Positions 6,789 to 7,991 of a stretch of 7,991 bases of DNA are shown piece after piece; position 1 is the first letter of the stretch; each line of letters begins with the position of its first letter. Below the pieces are notes generated by a model that saw only the letters and a program-made list of their open reading frames with translations, was not told the origin of the DNA and did no database searches. The translations under genes and the position numbers were made by a program. The stretch is from positions 1-7,991 of the forward strand of contig WRJW01000167.1 in assembly GCA_009778375.1 (NCBI GenBank), read 5' to 3'. This stretch comes from Bacteroidota bacterium. GTDB taxonomy: Bacteria; Bacteroidota; Bacteroidia; Bacteroidales; UBA932.

Positions 6789-7991
6789 ATGAAAGATTTC
6801 TTAAAGATGTTGGGCGCCTCTGTGTTGGGTTGCCTGTTGGTTTTTTTTGTCGGCGCTTTTTTCTTAGTAGGGATGATTACCTCTTTAGTTTCCATAGGAC
6901 TTACAGAAACAGGCACGATTCCGCACAAAGCCATCCTGCACATTGGTTTTGAAAAACCCGTTTTGGAGCAATATTCGAGCAATCCCCTCTCCCGTTTCGT
7001 CCCTTTTGGACTTTATCAAGACGACGGAATGGGGTGTTACGACTTGGTATCGGCCATAGACAGGGCAACCACAGACCCTCGAATCGATATGATTTATATG
7101 AATACCAATTACCTGAATGCCGGAATCAGCCATATTGAAGAGATTCGGAATGCGCTAAAACGTTTCAGAGCTTCGGGAAAGCCCGTCATTGCCTACGCCG
7201 ACACTTATTCTCAGGCAGGTTATTATTTAGCCAGCGTAGCCGACAAAGTGTTGCTCAATCCTCAAGGAGAAGTCAACTTGCACGGTTTTTCGATCTCTAC
7301 CCGCTACTATAAGGGATTGATGGACGAATTGGGGATCGAGGCGCAATTCATTCGCCATGGAACATACAAAAGCGGAGGAGAGCCTTTTACCATGCTGAAA
7401 ATGAGTACTGAAGAACGGGATCAATTAGAAAGGTTTATTCAATCGGCCTGGACGCATTGGGTCGCCGAAATAGCCGAAGCCCGACACATAACTCCGCAAA
7501 CCCTTGACTACCTTGCCGAACAAAACGGCTGTTCCCAAATATCCGAGGCCCTCTCCCTCTCCATCATCGACCAGTCGCTGTACAAAGACGAGTTGATCGA
7601 CTACCTCTGTACCCTGCAAGACGTTAAATCAGAAAAGCAACTACGCATGCTGCGCAGTAGCGCCTATATTGCCGCCAAACCCCTCCCCAAATCCAAAGCT
7701 AAAATCGCCCTTATCTACGCAACCGGAAGCCTGTATACCGGAACCGGACAACAAGATATCATGACGGACAATTACCTCCAAACCATCCGGAAATTAAGGG
7801 GTGACAGTACCGTCAAAGCAGTGGTTCTCAGGATAGACTCACCCGGTGGAGATGCCCGCGCCGCAGCCATTATACACCACGAACTGCAATTGCTTAAAGC
7901 GCAAAAACCTTTAGTTATTTCGATGGGAGACGAAGCCGCTTCCGGAGGATACTGGATCTCCTGTACCGGAGACTGTGTGTTTGCCTCTCCC
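6789..7991 (+). CDS. sppA: Signal peptide peptidase SppA, long (67K) type, 3' end cut by the window
   Basis: The first 401 residues of a membrane-bound serine protease that cleaves leftover signal peptides in the inner membrane. The frame is open from ATG 6789 to the last base. An N-terminal membrane anchor (about 10-34, from GASVLGCLLVFF on) is followed by two tandem S49 domains, as in the E. coli long form. The general-base lysine is K194 in GTYKSGGEPF (N-terminal domain) and the nucleophile is S385 in MGDEAASGGYWIS (C-terminal domain); the oxyanion/strand segment VVLRIDSPGGDA precedes it. Both catalytic residues are thus present and on the separate domains expected for this form. Long SppA proteins are usually near 590 residues, so about 190 are missing at the right edge. 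It is transcribed away from the metal-uptake genes from a facing promoter; a functional link to them is not implied. Confidence 0.96.
   Translation, partial: MKDFLKMLGASVLGCLLVFFVGAFFLVGMITSLVSIGLTETGTIPHKAILHIGFEKPVLEQYSSNPLSRFVPFGLYQDDGMGCYDLVSAIDRATTDPRIDMIYMNTNYLNAGISHIEEIRNALKRFRASGKPVIAYADTYSQAGYYLASVADKVLLNPQGEVNLHGFSISTRYYKGLMDELGIEAQFIRHGTYKSGGEPFTMLKMSTEERDQLERFIQSAWTHWVAEIAEARHITPQTLDYLAEQNGCSQISEALSLSIIDQSLYKDELIDYLCTLQDVKSEKQLRMLRSSAYIAAKPLPKSKAKIALIYATGSLYTGTGQQDIMTDNYLQTIRKLRGDSTVKAVVLRIDSPGGDARAAAIIHHELQLLKAQKPLVISMGDEAASGGYWISCTGDCVFASP

Noticed and set aside
6761..7619. Several minus-strand open frames of 64-82 codons opposite sppA
   Set aside because: The plus strand encodes an uninterrupted SppA with both catalytic motifs, so these are antisense shadows.

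Overview
The window looks like chromosomal DNA from a Bacteroidota bacterium, most likely of the order Bacteroidales. The clues are promoter -7 boxes of the Bacteroidota form TAnnTTTG upstream of genes, start sites without strong Shine-Dalgarno sequences, a TonB-dependent receptor with an N-terminal carboxypeptidase-regulatory-like domain, and protein types typical of that phylum (a GH9/polysaccharide-deacetylase-like fusion and a long SppA). Base composition and coding style look uniform; I saw no insertion sequence, tRNA, rRNA, CRISPR array or phage gene.

Layout: positions 1-147 are intergenic and carry a near-textbook minus-strand promoter that fires leftwards out of the window. From 6737 down to 148 five genes lie head to tail on the minus strand. 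In transcription order they are: a small Cys/His-rich exported protein of the HYC_CC_PP type (6737-6345), a TonB-dependent outer-membrane receptor (6286-3983), an exported heavy-metal-associated (HMA) domain protein (3943-3614), an uncharacterised exported protein (3607-2717) and a secreted GH9 glycosidase fused to a polysaccharide-deacetylase-like domain (2658-148). Gaps are 58, 39, 6 and 58 bases. Divergently, from 6789 to the right edge, runs a signal peptide peptidase SppA that is cut by the window end.

Functionally, the first three minus-strand genes form a plausible metal-acquisition cassette: a small thiol/imidazole-rich protein, an outer-membrane receptor with a Cys cluster in its plug, and a periplasmic CxxC metal carrier. 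Copper or another soft metal is the inference; the sequence does not fix the metal. The last two genes are exported proteins of carbohydrate or envelope metabolism. A -7-like box just before the GH9 gene suggests it can be transcribed separately.

The most interesting structures are the 6743-6769 divergent control region, where the two opposing -7 boxes form an 8-bp inverted repeat that encloses a 19-bp AT-rich near-palindrome resembling a Fur box; the GH9 fusion, whose GH9 active site is intact but whose deacetylase TFDD motif is lost; and the unnamed exported protein with a dense His/Asp/Tyr C-terminal motif. None of this amounts to a clearly new system.
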